Positions 47,809-60,502 of a stretch of 64,000 bases of DNA are shown here, piece by piece. The stretch lies in the NCBI RefSeq assembly GCF_963169125.1, contig NC_084794.1, forward strand, positions 223,631,409 to 223,695,408. The letters are read 5' to 3'. The position numbers and the translations under genes were made by a program. Below the pieces are notes generated by a model, which worked only from the letters and a program-made list of their open reading frames with translations, had not been told where the DNA came from and did not search any database. Origin of the DNA: Humulus lupulus (lineage: Eukaryota; Streptophyta; Magnoliopsida; Rosales; Cannabaceae). The stretch's first letter is position 1. Each line of letters begins with the position of its first letter.

Positions 47809-49318
47809 TGTAATATCCACTTTCTTAGAGAAAGGTTATTTTGGGAAATTGGGTTGACCAAGGATATATTGGTCATTTTCTGAATTATGTGATTTTATAT
47901 GTGCATGTTATATGAATTATATATATGTTAAGACCCATCAGTTGTGAGTATGAGCATATTTGTGATTTATAAGTTTTATGCATTTTATTGATTTTCGACA
48001 ATAGTGGATTCTTTCAAGCGATAATAGCGGAATGTCACAAAGGAAAATATTCAATTATGGTCAGGTATGAATTATTATTTGAGGTAATGAGTAATAGTGT
48101 CATGATTACCAAATTACCCTTGATGATGACTAAGTAGGTAAATAGATGGGAGGGGCATTTTAGTCATTCGATGAATAGATAGAAAAGATGACCATTAGCT
48201 TTCCCTTTTAATTTTCAGCATATGTTCTTCTTCTTCTTCTCCTCATATTCTCTCTAGCAAGCTCTTGATTTCCTCTAAGATACCAAGGGAAATTCGAGAT
48301 TCTTAAAGGGTTAGATTAGTGCCAATCACTTCACCATCATCTAGGATTCAAATCTCACAGAAAGGTAAGGGAATTTATACTTTTGTTCTTCACGTGTTCT
48401 TGATGAAAATTTGGGGGGTTTGCTCAATTTTTGTAAATTGATGATCTTAGGTTGTTTATAGGAGTGTATTGATGATAGAAAAATGTTTAGGAATGTATTT
48501 GAGGCTTAGATTTAAACTAAAAACTATTGAATTGGTTAGATTTCAAAATTGGGGAAAAATGGGTTTTAGAACCCTAGAATTTCAATTCTTGATTTGAGAC
48601 TTGGATTTGATGTTTAGATGCTACCTAGATGATGTATGTAGTGCTATATAAACTGATTTGGTGCAAAGTTTTGAGTCCCCTAGTGTTTTGGGATGTTTAG
48701 GGTCGAAATGACTGAGAAATCGCAGAAATTTCTGGGTTTTTTTTGTAGTGGCGTGACGGCTCAAGTGGAGGAGAGCTGTGACACAATTGCATCTCATTTG
48801 GGCTTTGAAATGCTCTCTGACTTTGGTAGCTCTACGACCCTTTTGGGAGGGTGTCGTGGCGTAAATACATTTTCTGGTTGTGATTTTTGTGGTTTCGTAT
48901 TTTGATCATAGCTTTTGACTCCAATGTCAGTTTTGGACGTTCTTTATATGGTTGGAAAGCTTGTCAAAATATCTACAATCCTAAAACCTAAGAAAAGTTT
49001 AGATGTGATTATTTTATAGTCTTAATTGGGATCTAAACTTTGTAGTAAACAATTTCAATGGATTTTGATGGGTAACCTTAGGGGATCTTAAGGTAAGTTC
49101 TTAGGACTTAAATGGACATGCTTAAGGTTTAATTGGGGCCTAGATTGGTTTATGAAAGTAATGGTAGGTTTTGGTTTAAGGAGAAACTAAACCTATGATT
49201 TTTTTTTTTTTTTTGACATAGGGTAGTTTAAGGATGCTTAAAGAAGATCGCTCTTGGGTTGTTATCAATTAATTGTTGGAGTTAAGGTAAGAAGAGCGGA
49301 CACCTGCATGTAGAGAGT
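47809..49318 (+). repeat. LTR E, diverged member of the A family, 3'-truncated
   Basis: Starts TGTAATATCC inside the M coding region and follows the layout of A (agcggaatgtcacaa block near 48025, CT-rich leader near 48220, donor-like gaaaggtaagg near 48360, GC-richer core 48740-48870). It stops where the CACTA end begins; the right third is not found in the window. Confidence 0.7.
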
Positions 49319-50242
49319 CACTACTACAAAAATGGGATTTCCTGATAGTTTTTAACTGTCGTTATTGAGCAACAATGACAGTTGACTGACTGCCGTATTT
49401 GCCTATGCCGGCGTAGGGGTAGCTACACTGACTGTTATTAGGTGTCACCATTGCTGTCTAGGCCGACAATTATTAGGTGTTGTCGTTGCTGGAAACGCCA
49501 ATAATTATTAGGTGTCATCGTTGCTTGCAAAAAAAAATTTATTTTAAGTTAAAAATTATGATTTAAATGAAACATTTATATATAAATCTAAAAAATGATA
49601 GATTAAAATAACAAAACTTATACAAAGTATTTACAAATAATCATTTACTCTAATAAAGATTACAAATAAAATAAAACACTAAATTCAATGTCCAACTACA
49701 TATATTTCTTCGTCTTGTCCTTGTACTCACTCTCGTTACCAATCGTCTTTCCAAAGTAAGAATTGGTACTACTTCCTACAACAATTAAAAAAAAAAGAGT
49801 TAGGATTCTCAATAGTTCAGACTATGATTAGTGTCAAGAGTTTAATTAGACTGTGATTAGTGTGACAGTCATAACTGTGAAAAAGACAAAAAGAAATAGA
49901 GATATACCTTTGCCCTATGCTGTAAAAGCAAACTTGTTTCAATAGTCTCACGCATTCCTTGAGGTGCTACTTGTTACCTTCTACCGTGAACTTATCTCGA
50001 AGCAACAAAATCAATAAATGGAGTCACCCTGCAGGATACTAGAAGAACCCTAAGTCACGAGACAAAATTTAACCAAACTTTCGAATACAATTTCAGCTCA
50101 GAAGGACAATATATAAAAGGAGTCATTTCTACAACAGTCTCGAATTCAGGTAACCTAGGGAAAGTTAGGGAACATGGTAATTTAGGTAACCATACTATTA
50201 AATCTTTTTTTTTTAAACAATTTCAACTATTGATAATAATAC

Positions 50243-51945
50243 CTTGTCTATGACACCATATTCAACTGCCTCACTGGGACTAAAATATTTTGGACGCCTG
50301 ATATTAGCTTCAATTTGCTCAGTTGATTTGCCAATATGCTTTGCAAATAGATTAACCTTGACAAAAGAAAAAAAATGAAATGATATATCACCTCATGTGA
50401 CTGCAATTCAAAACAAAGCTTGTCAATTAGTAAAAAACACATTAACTCTATCTACTATATTCTAAGCATAATTAGCAAAAATATATTTTCAGAAACTTAT
50501 GTGTTGTCATTTTTTTTCTTCCCCTTTTTACTTTGACACATTATTGAGTTTTATTCTCATTACTTGGTTTGATGAATTAAGTCTTGCAGAAAATTTTAAA
50601 CTGGTACTTTATAAAAATATGAAGCCAGAACACACAAGAAGATAATAATAGTTATTTAAACACTCAAGATCCATTTTGAAGTAACACTATCAAAACTTGA
50701 ATTTAAGACCATTTTTTATTGCACACACAATTATGTGTAACTAAAAGTGTAATTCAGTCGTTAATCTTACCAACTCAACATCTATTGCTTGACCTTGAAA
50801 CCTTATAATGGGCTGCATAAGTAAGAAGATTGCATTTTCAAGTTTGATTGTAATGTGCATTGAAACATAACTTTATCATGGTTTTTTCTTTTTAAAAATA
50901 AAATAAACTATATCATGGTTTCCCTGGACAAGAATGTGCATTGATTGTGTTAAACCATTGATCAAGAAAAAAACATGTTTCATCATAATTGTAGAGGAGG
51001 GAAATGCAGAACGATTTCCCTATGCACCAGCAGCCAAAAGTAAGGCTGCTTCTCCCCAAGCATTACCAACACAGAGAGTAAATATTGGGGGCTTCACATA
51101 GCTGAAGTAGAGAAGAATCAATATAAGTTTGCTGGAAACATGATCCACAAACAAGACTATAATGATTACTCACCCCATAACATCGTATATAGCAAAAGCT
51201 TCGGTCTCATAACCCAACTTTCACCACCCTGAAAATAAAATAAAAAGAAATGATGATAAAATAATGTTAGCCAACAATCCAAGAATTTTTTTTAAACATT
51301 TTGTGAATTGACTAGTTGATACAAAAGAAAGAGAAAAAATAATTGTAGGTCAACTAGAACTAGGCATCACAAAGCAAGCACATTTCTAAATCCTAATGAC
51401 ATGCCTACAAGCTGGTAATTTCCAACCATATCACCTACCAGTAAGTTTCTTTCAGCCCAGCCAGGGCTAAAATATAGAATAGAGTTGAGGTTGGACAAAA
51501 GTTCACCCTTCCTCAAAATTCCAAAGGTAGAGCAATCTAATATAGAATTCCATGAAACCAACATAAAGCAGAAAATTTTATTCTGAATAGAATCTTAAGG
51601 ATAAATTCATAAAAGCATTCAGTAAATGTTTTCAATGGTACAACAATTTTTGAACAATTGAAGCCTCTTAGATGATACAGTGAAATTCTATGAGACATAC
51701 AAAGCTTTATGTAAAAAAAAATTCCAATAACTAATTGAAGAGAATAAACACTGCTAACCTTGGTTGTTCTAGTGGAGTTTATGTAAAGATAAATAGGCTT
51801 GTCAGCATCTTCATACTGAGGGTATAGAAACTCTGCTAGTATCAACTCTGTAACAGAAGGGACAAAAGACATGCTCAAGTACATAATTTGATTTATGTAC
51901 AAGTATGATGCAAAATCTGGAGGGCGCTGCTCCCATGCACTTCCC
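50243..51945 (-). pseudogene. CLPR4: CLPR4-like plastid Clp protease subunit pseudogene, five exons with introns
   Basis: Five minus-strand exons with consensus splice sites: 51759-51945, 51174-51228, 50975-51101, 50771-50812 and 50243-50356. They read in order 'PPDFASYLYINQIMYL', 'LGYETEAFAIYDVMG', 'YVKPPIFTLCVGNAWGEAA', 'RFQGQAIDVEL' and 'KHIGKSTEQIEANIRRPKYF'. This follows plant ClpR4, a non-catalytic member of the ClpPR ring in the chloroplast stroma: 'VGNAWGEAA' stands where active ClpP has its Ser. A TAG at 51022-51020 replaces the Lys of 'AGAKGNR', and exon 2 has a one-base frameshift. The transit-peptide exon and the last exon were not found. Introns are kept, so this is a copied genomic piece and not a retrocopy. 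Confidence 0.85.
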
Positions 51946-53517
51946 CTGGAAAAATGAATAATCTGCAGAATACATTGATAAAGTTTTGGCAAATCTGATG
52001 CTAAGGAAGATTGGGAACATAATGGAAACCGGAGTAAATGTGCTCCTATTCTCAGCAAAATCAGATAAGAAGAATCAGACAATGTTAATGAAGTCAACAC
52101 AAAGAAAATCTTAAAACTACATTTAGCTGTGGCATAGTCTAAACTACAAATACAATGACGCGTAAAGATTATCTTTCAAGTCTAAACCATAGTTGGCATG
52201 TGAAAGTGAAGCTAAGTTAAACACAGTACATAGTGATGGTATTGATGCTCAAACCTTCATCTTCCTAAAAAAGAAATGAAAGCAGTTGGCCACTGAGCCT
52301 AATAAATCTCAAATAAAAGTTTTGGGTATTCTTGAGTCTTGACGCTATTAGCAAACATAGAGACAGATGAAAGACAGAGAGAATGAATAGAAGAAGTTAT
52401 AATTAATCTCTTAATAAAATACAGAAGAAAACTATGACTTATGCATAGGAAAATCAAGCATGACCTAGGTAAAACATATACATATAGATGAGCAAGTGTC
52501 ATTCAACTAAGTTGATCATATAAATAAATATATGACTTCTCTAATATCCCTAATCCAAAAGGATCAAAAGAAGTAGATAATTACTATTCAAAGGCATGAA
52601 TTTTACGTATGACCTTAGACCATTAAGTATTTTCTTCAATGCAAGATCAATCAGTTTTGTCTCAAATGAAAATAAATGAATCACTAACTCAAGCAAAAGC
52701 TCTCCGAAAATTCTTGAGAAAAACTTGTTCGATTCCATGTTGGTCTTTCACAATGTCCACAGAAGAAGTTCTCTCTGTGAAATTGGTTCCCGCAGCAGAA
52801 GAACTATGCAATTTATTAAGGAGCTTAATTTGGTGTTTGTAAAATTTAGAATACAGAACATTCAATAAAAATTTCAAACATATATATATCATGTACATAT
52901 AAAAGGTTCAATCCAAGAGTTTAGAGAACAACGTAGCCCACTAGAATAAATATGTAGCAGTAAAAGAAAAGAGAATAATTATTATCCATCTAAGCGGATA
53001 GTTAGGTCCATCTTTTCCATCGAATAACTAAAAAGACAAGTTCTTGAAAGGATTGAGGTGTTAAGTCACTTAGCTTTATGCGAGGAGAAATAGTATATTG
53101 GATTGTGTGTGCAACTAGCTAGGCTGCCACTAAACAAAAGACCACAAAATATTTATGTAACAATAGGATGGATATATTCATGCTATTCAAGTTTAACCAA
53201 CACAGTTTCAGACAAAGTTTCAAGGAACTCTAAAATTATCTATTTCAAACCTTCAAATATATATATATAAGCCAGGAAAAAATTAGTAATCTCATTGATT
53301 GTTTCAACTTTCAATCAAATGAATAAGAGAAAATTTCAAATTTCCAAATTTTGATAACATACAGCTTTTACATTTGCATAAAATTTTGGTTTAAGATCAC
53401 CTCAAACTCACAATGAACCCATTGGTTGTAGATAATAAAAATTCTCTTTGTCTGGTTCAACTGAACAAGAAGAAATTTTGCATTTACTATATATAAATAC
53501 ACACAAACACCCTCCAG
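51946..53517 (-). other. Unassigned, intron-like DNA right of the CLPR4-like exons
   Basis: AT-rich with short minus-strand open stretches. One around 52740-52850 (containing 'SSSAAGTNFTERTSS') has balanced composition like an exon, but I cannot name it. No ClpR transit peptide was found. Confidence 0.35.
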
Positions 53518-56500
53518 TGCACCAAATTTTTTTTTAGTTATTAAATTTTTTTTGGTGTTTTATTTTATTTAAGTGTTAAGTGTGGTGAATTATTTTATTT
53601 CAATGTTGTTTATTTTATTTAGTTGTTGTTTGTTTTATTTAATTGTTTGTTATTTTATTTAATTGTTAGAATCGTTTGTTAAATATTTTTGTGAAATTAT
53701 TTGTTAAATGATATTTATTTATTTTTTATTTTAAAAATGTGATTATGTGAGATTTGGTTGAATGCACTAAGGTGCATGGTAGATAGTGATGTATCCTAGT
53801 GATTTAGTGTGTGCTAGCGCATGGTAGCATGATGCACATGTGTAGAATTTCCTACACATTATATAGTTTCCATATATTAAATTTAATTGATACATTTACA
53901 AAAAAATAAAATAAAAAGGGAATGAGAAACCATGTGTTGGACGTGTGGTGTAGTGGGAAAGGAAGTGAAATTTTTTCCATTTATTTTCTGAGGCAAATAA
54001 AGTCAAAATTTGAAGAAGATGTCCATTTTGGGAAAGAAATGTGATCACCATTTTATCTCCAATAAATTGTGATAAAAGAAAATAATAAGAAATTAAAAAG
54101 AGAAAGGAAACTTACCATTTTATTTGATTAGGCTTTATTGAGAGAATTAAGATAAAGGGGAAAGGAAAATTAGGAAGGGCCATTTTTGCTCTTGGCTGTC
54201 ATGTTCTAGAGAGAGGATAGAGAGAGAGTGTGGCATGATAGAGAGAGAAGGAGAAGAAGAAAGAAAGGAAAAAGAAGAAGAAGAAGAAGAAGGAGAAGGA
54301 GAAAGGATCAATCTTAGGGTATCGTCTTTGATTTTGTTATATGTTTTCTTTCTTTTAAATTTTTAGTATGATTGATTTGAGTTGTTTTTAACTGTGTTGT
54401 TCTACTTCTTCTCCATCTTGATTTTCAAAAGAAAACCCCTAGGGTTTGAGCAAGGAGGTGGTCCTAGTTGGGTTCTTGATTTCTATCAAGAGAGGTATTG
54501 AATTTTCCCCTCAATCTTTTGGTTATTGGTATTTGATGATTGATGGTTTGGAGAGACTATGGCTGAAAGTGGGTTTGTTTGTAATGGGATAATATGTTGT
54601 GTTGATGGAATGTTTTTCTTATATTTTGATGCGTGGGAAAATAGACCTAGGCGTGGGCATGGCTTTATGTTGTTTGGGTTTGATTTTTTATGGTTGTGTA
54701 TTAAAAATATGTATAGTGAGATGATTATTGAAATATGGTGATTATGATATGTCGTTCAAAGCTTTTCTATGGTTAAATGATAGATATGTTTTGGCTTAAA
54801 GAATTTATGTGAAATTGTACAAGGGTTTAAATTTGTGATCTATGAAAAGTGATGATGAATATTTAAAATACATGAAAAGAATGGGTTATTTTTTATTAAA
54901 TGTGTTTTGGCCTAGGGTAATGCTCAAGTATGATGGTTATTTTTTTTTTTTTTTTTTTGTTTAATGTCAATTGAATCTTAGAAATCATGATAGGTTGTGA
55001 TCTTGTATGAGGTTATGATGGTTGTGATCTTTGGAATAATTGCATGGTAATAATATATTGAGAGTATATTTAACACCAGATCAAAGGTGGTCATTTGTTC
55101 ATGACTTGTGAATAAGTTCTAAGGTGATTGATGAATTATTGTATACTCATGGTGTGATTAAAATGGCTAAAGAGGTTAGAAGCATGCTAGGGTTTGTGTT
55201 GAAATATTGTGCATAAATAAGCATGAATTTTGTGAATATAATGAAAAGAATAAATTTAATGATTTAATGTGCTTGCCGATTTTTGTGCAGAAATGATGTT
55301 GTTTATGATGAGAATAATGTTTTGAATGCTTAAATAAAGTTTGCAAATGTTTTAAAGTTTTAAAAAAATTTAATGGGAAATTTAATTATGCTTTGAGAAG
55401 ATATTTTGAGTAAATAAATACCTACAGATTTTTTTTCATATATTTGATGAAAATATGAGTATTATAAAAAATGGAAATGGTGATTTTAATGATAAATTTG
55501 ATTGCTGGAATTTTTGTAAAAAAAAATGTAAAGTGTGTTTCAATAAAAGGAATTTGATTGGTATTTTGAAATAAATTAATAACCTAAACTATGGTAAAAT
55601 TTAAAAGTGGTATTTTTAATATAATATGAGTGGTTATTTTACAAGTTATGATTTTCTTTAATTGGATTAAGAAAAATGTTGGATTTTTATTCACTTGTGA
55701 TTTTTTTAAATAATGGCTGAAAGTTTAGTTTAAAAAAGTTTTAAATAGTTATTTAAATTTTCACATATGAATTTGTGTTACATAAAAATTAAGCATTAAA
55801 AATAATTCAAACAAAATATATTTTTCCCACACTTAAAATAATTATTTTTCTCACATCAAATTATGAAATTCTATTAACTTAAATTAAATTATTATTTTCT
55901 ATGGAGACATGATAATCATAGGTATTTTCTTTTCAAAACAATTTCCAATGCATTTGCTTTTCTTTGTAGTTTAAAAATAATAAATGAGTCTTTTATATAT
56001 TCTTAATGGCTAAATAAAATTATTTTTATGTAATAAAAAGAAAGTCTTGGGAGATTTAATCAACCTAGTAATTTTAAGAAGATAAACAATGATAAACAAA
56101 AATGCTACAAGTCTATTATTTTAAAACGATAAAAGTAAGACGCATGGAATTATCGTTTTAAACGCCACATTTACGCACATTCCCACATATGCATCTTACA
56201 TGAAAATTCACTTTTACATCCAAAATAATGTCTATTATGCAACCGTGTAGTTTTTATAGAAAGATCATGCATGCAATATAGGTAAAATGAGCATTATTCT
56301 TTTATATCCTTATGTGTAATTAATCATATTTGTATGTTGTGTGTAACTCCTACCATGTGTGCATGGCCCATGCACACATGAGTTATATGAGAGGGAAAAA
56401 TAGTAATTATGTGAAGCTAAGGAATGTCGTTTCGATTATGGTATAGGCTCATTGAGAAGTTGTGGTTTTACTTAGTTTGGACCTGAGGTAAGGAAGTTAG

Positions 56501-57393
56501 ATAGAATTTATGAATGGTAAGACTGTTGTGTGAATGAAATGTTATGAATTATGAATGCCATAATGTGATGATATGTTGGCTTGTATGAATATTGTATGAT
56601 ATGAATGGATGTTAGCGTGATGAACGCGACACATCAAATGGGTTGCTAAGGATAAAGAAGACGTAACCCAAGTTATTAAGGATATGAAGACTTAACTCCA
56701 TGGGCGGACGTGCCGAGGTTATTCAAGGACCAGAGACTCTTTTTTACCTCAAAGGGTGGCATGGACAAGTTAGGGGGCCATGTTCACAAGGAAGTGTTCA
56801 TGATTATGTTATGATGTTAGGTGATGTTTATGATTATGTTATGATGTTTGGTGATGTTTATGATTTTGTTATGATGTTTATTATATGATGGTGGCATTAT
56901 GTTTATGTTTATGATATTGATGCCAATTTTATGATGATGCTATGATGTATAAAGATGAATGATAGTGTTTGTAAATTGTTGTATCTTACTTACTTGTTGT
57001 TTGTACTTCCTTACTGGGCTTTTAGCTCACCCCCTTACTTTCCCTTCTAGGTAGCAAATAGGTTTCTCTATGGCACACGTGGTGATGTGTGGAGTTCTGT
57101 TGTCCTAGTATGTCTGGTGTGGGGCATCCTATGGATGAGAAACGATCAACTTTAAATGCCATTTTTAATAATGTTATGTTTAATGAGATTTTCTTAAAAA
57201 AAATCAGTGGAACTTAAACTTTTGCTTGTTTTTAGAACTTTGCATAAAACTGATATTTTCTTTTTAAACTTTTGGGCCCAATTTGCATGTTTTAAGCAAG
57301 GCCCCACTGAAACCTTTATAATAAGTGGCTTTCTATTATAAACTATTGAAAATGTGAATGTTTTATTAAGTACTAATTAAGGGCTTTTTTACA
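53518..57393 (+). repeat. Chromovirus LTR, copy 2
   Basis: About 3.9 kb, ending GGGCTTTTTTACA like copy 3. Left edge is approximate (a TG at 53518) and no duplication was found. Contains a GA/GAA-rich tract (54200-54305) and repeats of 'ttatgatgttaggtgatg' (56795-56880). Its last 1.8 kb (55590-57393) is nearly collinear with copy 3. No primer site follows, so it is a solo or truncated LTR inside the captured-gene region. Confidence 0.7.
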
Positions 57394-57423
57394 CACACAT
57401 ATGGTATTTTTTATGATCCTTAC

Positions 57424-57512
57424 TTTCAATTCAGCTGCCTCTTTCTCTTCGAGGTTGGTGGCAAAGCCATTGATGTGACAAGTAAAATGTAGACTATTTT
57501 CCCTTCTCTTTG
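57424..57512 (-). pseudogene. Subtilisin-like protease propeptide (I9) exon fragment
   Basis: An 89-bp minus-strand block between an acceptor (ttattacag) and a donor (gtaagg) reads 'HINGFATNLEEKEAAELK'. Plant subtilases have the same 'HINGFAA-LEEEEA' block in the I9 inhibitor domain of the propeptide. No catalytic-domain codons are nearby. It is a single captured exon, too short to place in a subfamily with certainty. Confidence 0.6.
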
Positions 57513-57752
57513 CTGTAATAAATAAAATCATATATATAATATTGTATATATATTAAAGAATCAGTCAATCGATCAAGAATTGCCTTTGTAACTTTAGAGT
57601 CATGTGCATTTAATCCTAAATAAACTATATAACACTTTATATATAATTGAGACAAAATAAAACAAATGAAAACAATGTTAGTAGTAATTTGAGTGAAACT
57701 AAAACAAAGAAGTTAGCAAATAAAATAGCAAAAAACCATTGAAACTTCTTAC

Positions 57753-58260
57753 GTTTTAATTTGATGGCAATAGTCGATGGAACATGGAAGAGAGAACTTC
57801 CCTGATTATCTATTTCGCTACACAAGAACAAATGATAAGCAAAGAAAACTCTATCAAATAAAGCAGCCCAATCCCTAGATCCATCACAATAAGATATCAC
57901 AAACCCCGTGAAAGACCTTATAAATGTAGAGACTATAAGTTTATTACCTTTTCCTCATTGTCAGTGGTGGACTCATCATCGTCGAAACCAGGAGAGTTAG
58001 CCAAGGTGGGCTCATCGTCATCAAGAGAGAAAGATCTGACCCCTGCCCCAACTACGAACCACCAAGTTCGCCATTGATACAAACTCTTCAATGCATCCCC
58101 CGCCCCACCGCGGAGAGACTTACGGAGGAGAGACTTATAGAGAGAAGGTTGGAGTCTGAGAGGAGAGAGTGAGACCCAATTTTCGTTTGGGGTCTGAGAG
58201 GATTTGGGGTTTGGGGTTTGGGGTATTTGGGATATTACAGAGGGAAAAACAAAATTTGGG
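57753..58260 (-). pseudogene. Captured first exons and leader of an unidentified gene
   Basis: On the minus strand a pyrimidine-rich leader with AAACCCC repeats (58260-58190) precedes an open stretch (about 58134-57948) ending in an acidic, Ser/Thr-rich region ('LDDDEPTLANSPGFDDDES') and a GT donor. A second exon-like block (57817-57753, 'SSLFHVPSTIAIK') lies between an acceptor and a donor. No usable ATG opens the first frame. I recognise no family; it may or may not belong with the subtilase-like exon. Confidence 0.4.
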
Positions 58261-58524
58261 GGTTTTTTTTATTTGGATTCGCAGGAAATAGAATTATTAA
58301 TAAAATTTTATTTAAAAAAACTTCTTTTATTAAATATATAATAACTAATTGAATTAATAATTAAAAAAATTAGACAATTAATGAAAAATTATTTTGTAAC
58401 TAATAACTACTCTATGTTGCAAATTAATAATTAATACTTTTTTATGAATATATTTGTACAATATAAAAATTTTAAATTATTTTCAATATTTAACCAATAA
58501 ATAGAACAACTCATTTTCAATATA

Positions 58525-60345
58525 TTACACTTAAACTATGATAATATTTAAAAGATGTATTTTTAATATAATAAGAGTGGTTATTTTACAAGTTATGATT
58601 TTCTTTAATTGGATTAAGAAAAATGTTGGATTTTTATTCACTTGTGATTTTTTTTAAAAATGGCTGAAAGTTTAGTTTAAAAGAGTTTTAAATAGTTATT
58701 AAAATTTTCACATATGAATTTGTGTTACATAAAAATTAAGCATTAAAAATAATTCAAACAAAATATATTTTTCTCACACTTAAAATAATTATTTTTCTCA
58801 CATCAAATTATGAAATTCTATTAACTTATATTAAATTATTATTTTCTAAGGAGAGATGATAATCATAGGTATTTTCTTTTTAAAACAATTTCCAATGCAT
58901 TTGCTTTTCTTTGTAGTTTAAAAATAATAAATGGGTCTTTAATATATTCTTAATGGCTAAATAAAATTGTTTTTATAAAATAAAAAGAATGTCTTGGGAG
59001 ATTTAATCAACCTAGTAATTTTAAGAAGATAAACAGTGGTAAACAAAACATGCTACAAGATTATTATTTTAAAACTATAAAAGTAAGACACATGGAATTA
59101 TCGTTTTAAACGTCACATTTACGCAACATTCCCGCGTATGCATGTTACATGCAAATTCACTTTTACGTCCAAAATAATGTCTATTATGCAACCATGTAGT
59201 TTTTATAGAAAGATCATGCATGCAATATAGGTAGAATGAGCATTATTATTTTATGAACTTATGTGTAATTAAGCATATTTGTATATTGTGTGTAACTCCT
59301 ACCATGTGTGCATGGCCCATGCACACATGAGTTATATGAGAGGGAAAAATAGTAATTATGTGAAGCTAAGGAATGTCGTTTTGATTATGGTATAGGCTCA
59401 TTGAGAAGTTGTGGTATTACTTAGCTTGGACCTGAGGTAAGGAAGTTAGATAGAATTTATGAATGTTATATTATGAATGGTAAGACTGTTGTGTGAATGA
59501 AATGTTATGAATTATGAATGCCATAATGTGATGATATGTTGGCTTGTATGAATATTGTATGATATGAATGGATGTTAGCGTGATGAACGCGACACATCAA
59601 AATGGGTTGCTAAGGATAAAGAAGACGTAACCCAAGTTACTAAGGATATAAAGACGTAACTCCATGGGCGGACGTGCCGAGGTTATTCAAGGACCAGAGA
59701 CTCTTGTTTTCCTCAAAGGGTGGCATGGATAAGTTAGGGGGCCATGTTCACAAGGAAGTGTTCATGATCATGTTATGATGTTTGGTGATGTTTATGATTA
59801 TGTTATGATGTTTGGTGATGTTTATGATTTTGTTATGATGGTGGCATTATGTTTATGTTTATGATATTGATGCAAATTTTATGATGATGCTATGATGTAT
59901 AAAGATGAATGATAGTGTTTGTAAATTGTTGTATCTTACTTACTTGTTATTTGTACTTCCTTACTGGGCTTTTAGCTCACCCCATTACTTTCCTTTCCAT
60001 GTAGCAAATAGGTTTCTCTGTGGCATGCGTGGTGATGTGGGGAGTTCTGTCATCCTGGTGTGTATGGCATGGGGCATCCTATGGACGAGAAACCATTAAC
60101 TTTAAACGCCATTTTTAATAATGTTATGTTTACTGGGATTTTCTTAAAATTTGTTAGTGGGACTTAAACTTTTGTTTGTTTTTAGAACTTTGCTTTAAAC
60201 TAATATTTTCTTTTTAAACTTTTGGGCCCAAATTTGCATGTTTTAAGCAAGAATCCACTTAAACCTTTTATAATAAGTGGATTTCTATTATAAACCATTA
60301 AAAATGTGGATGTTTTATTAAGTACTAGTTAAGGGCGTTTTTACA
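58525..60345 (+). repeat. 5' LTR of element P (copy 3), 5'-truncated
   Basis: Collinear with 55590-57393, ending GGGCGTTTTTACA two bases before the primer site. The missing upstream half corresponds to about 53518-55590 of copy 2. The unoccupied CACTA target is at 59961-59963. Confidence 0.8.
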
Positions 60346-60347
60346 AA

Positions 60348-60359
60348 TGGTATCAGAGA
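60348..60359 (+). other. Primer-binding site of element P (initiator tRNA-Met)
   Basis: TGGTATCAGAGA, matching the canonical TGGTATCAGAGC with one change at the last base, two bases after the LTR. Confidence 0.85.
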
Positions 60360-60502
60360 TGGTCGTCCATGTTTCCAAGGACCCCCCCAATACACGCTAA
60401 AGACGAGAAAATCTCACCTCACCGCGTCGTAAGTATTTGTTTATGTGCTATTACTTGTTTTCGTTTTATTTAATTTTTGTAGTTCGTAACTTCAGTAGTA
60501 AG

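Larger units (their letters stand above)
49319..53517 (+). mobile_element. CACTA-type terminus with captured host gene DNA; right end not found
   Basis: Begins CACTACTACAAAAATGGG, a typical plant CACTA terminus. It is followed by subterminal repeats ('attaggtgtc' with 'cattgct' at about 49438, 49474 and 49509). The matching inverted end was not seen anywhere to the right. The interior contains a CLPR4-like pseudogene on the minus strand. The end coordinate here is where the chromovirus LTR copy 2 begins; 57394-58520 may be its continuation. Confidence 0.65.

Noticed and set aside
49680..50010. Last exon of the CLPR4-like gene
   Set aside because: A weak match near 49720-49760 could not be aligned with the expected C-terminus, so it was left out.
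53518..57393. Target duplication for chromovirus LTR copy 2
   Set aside because: Flanks TCCAG and CACAC do not match; the left edge is not certain, so no duplication is claimed.
58140..58260. Active host gene promoter on the minus strand
   Set aside because: The leader-like DNA is followed by exons without a usable ATG and of mixed origin inside a TE region; better read as captured DNA.
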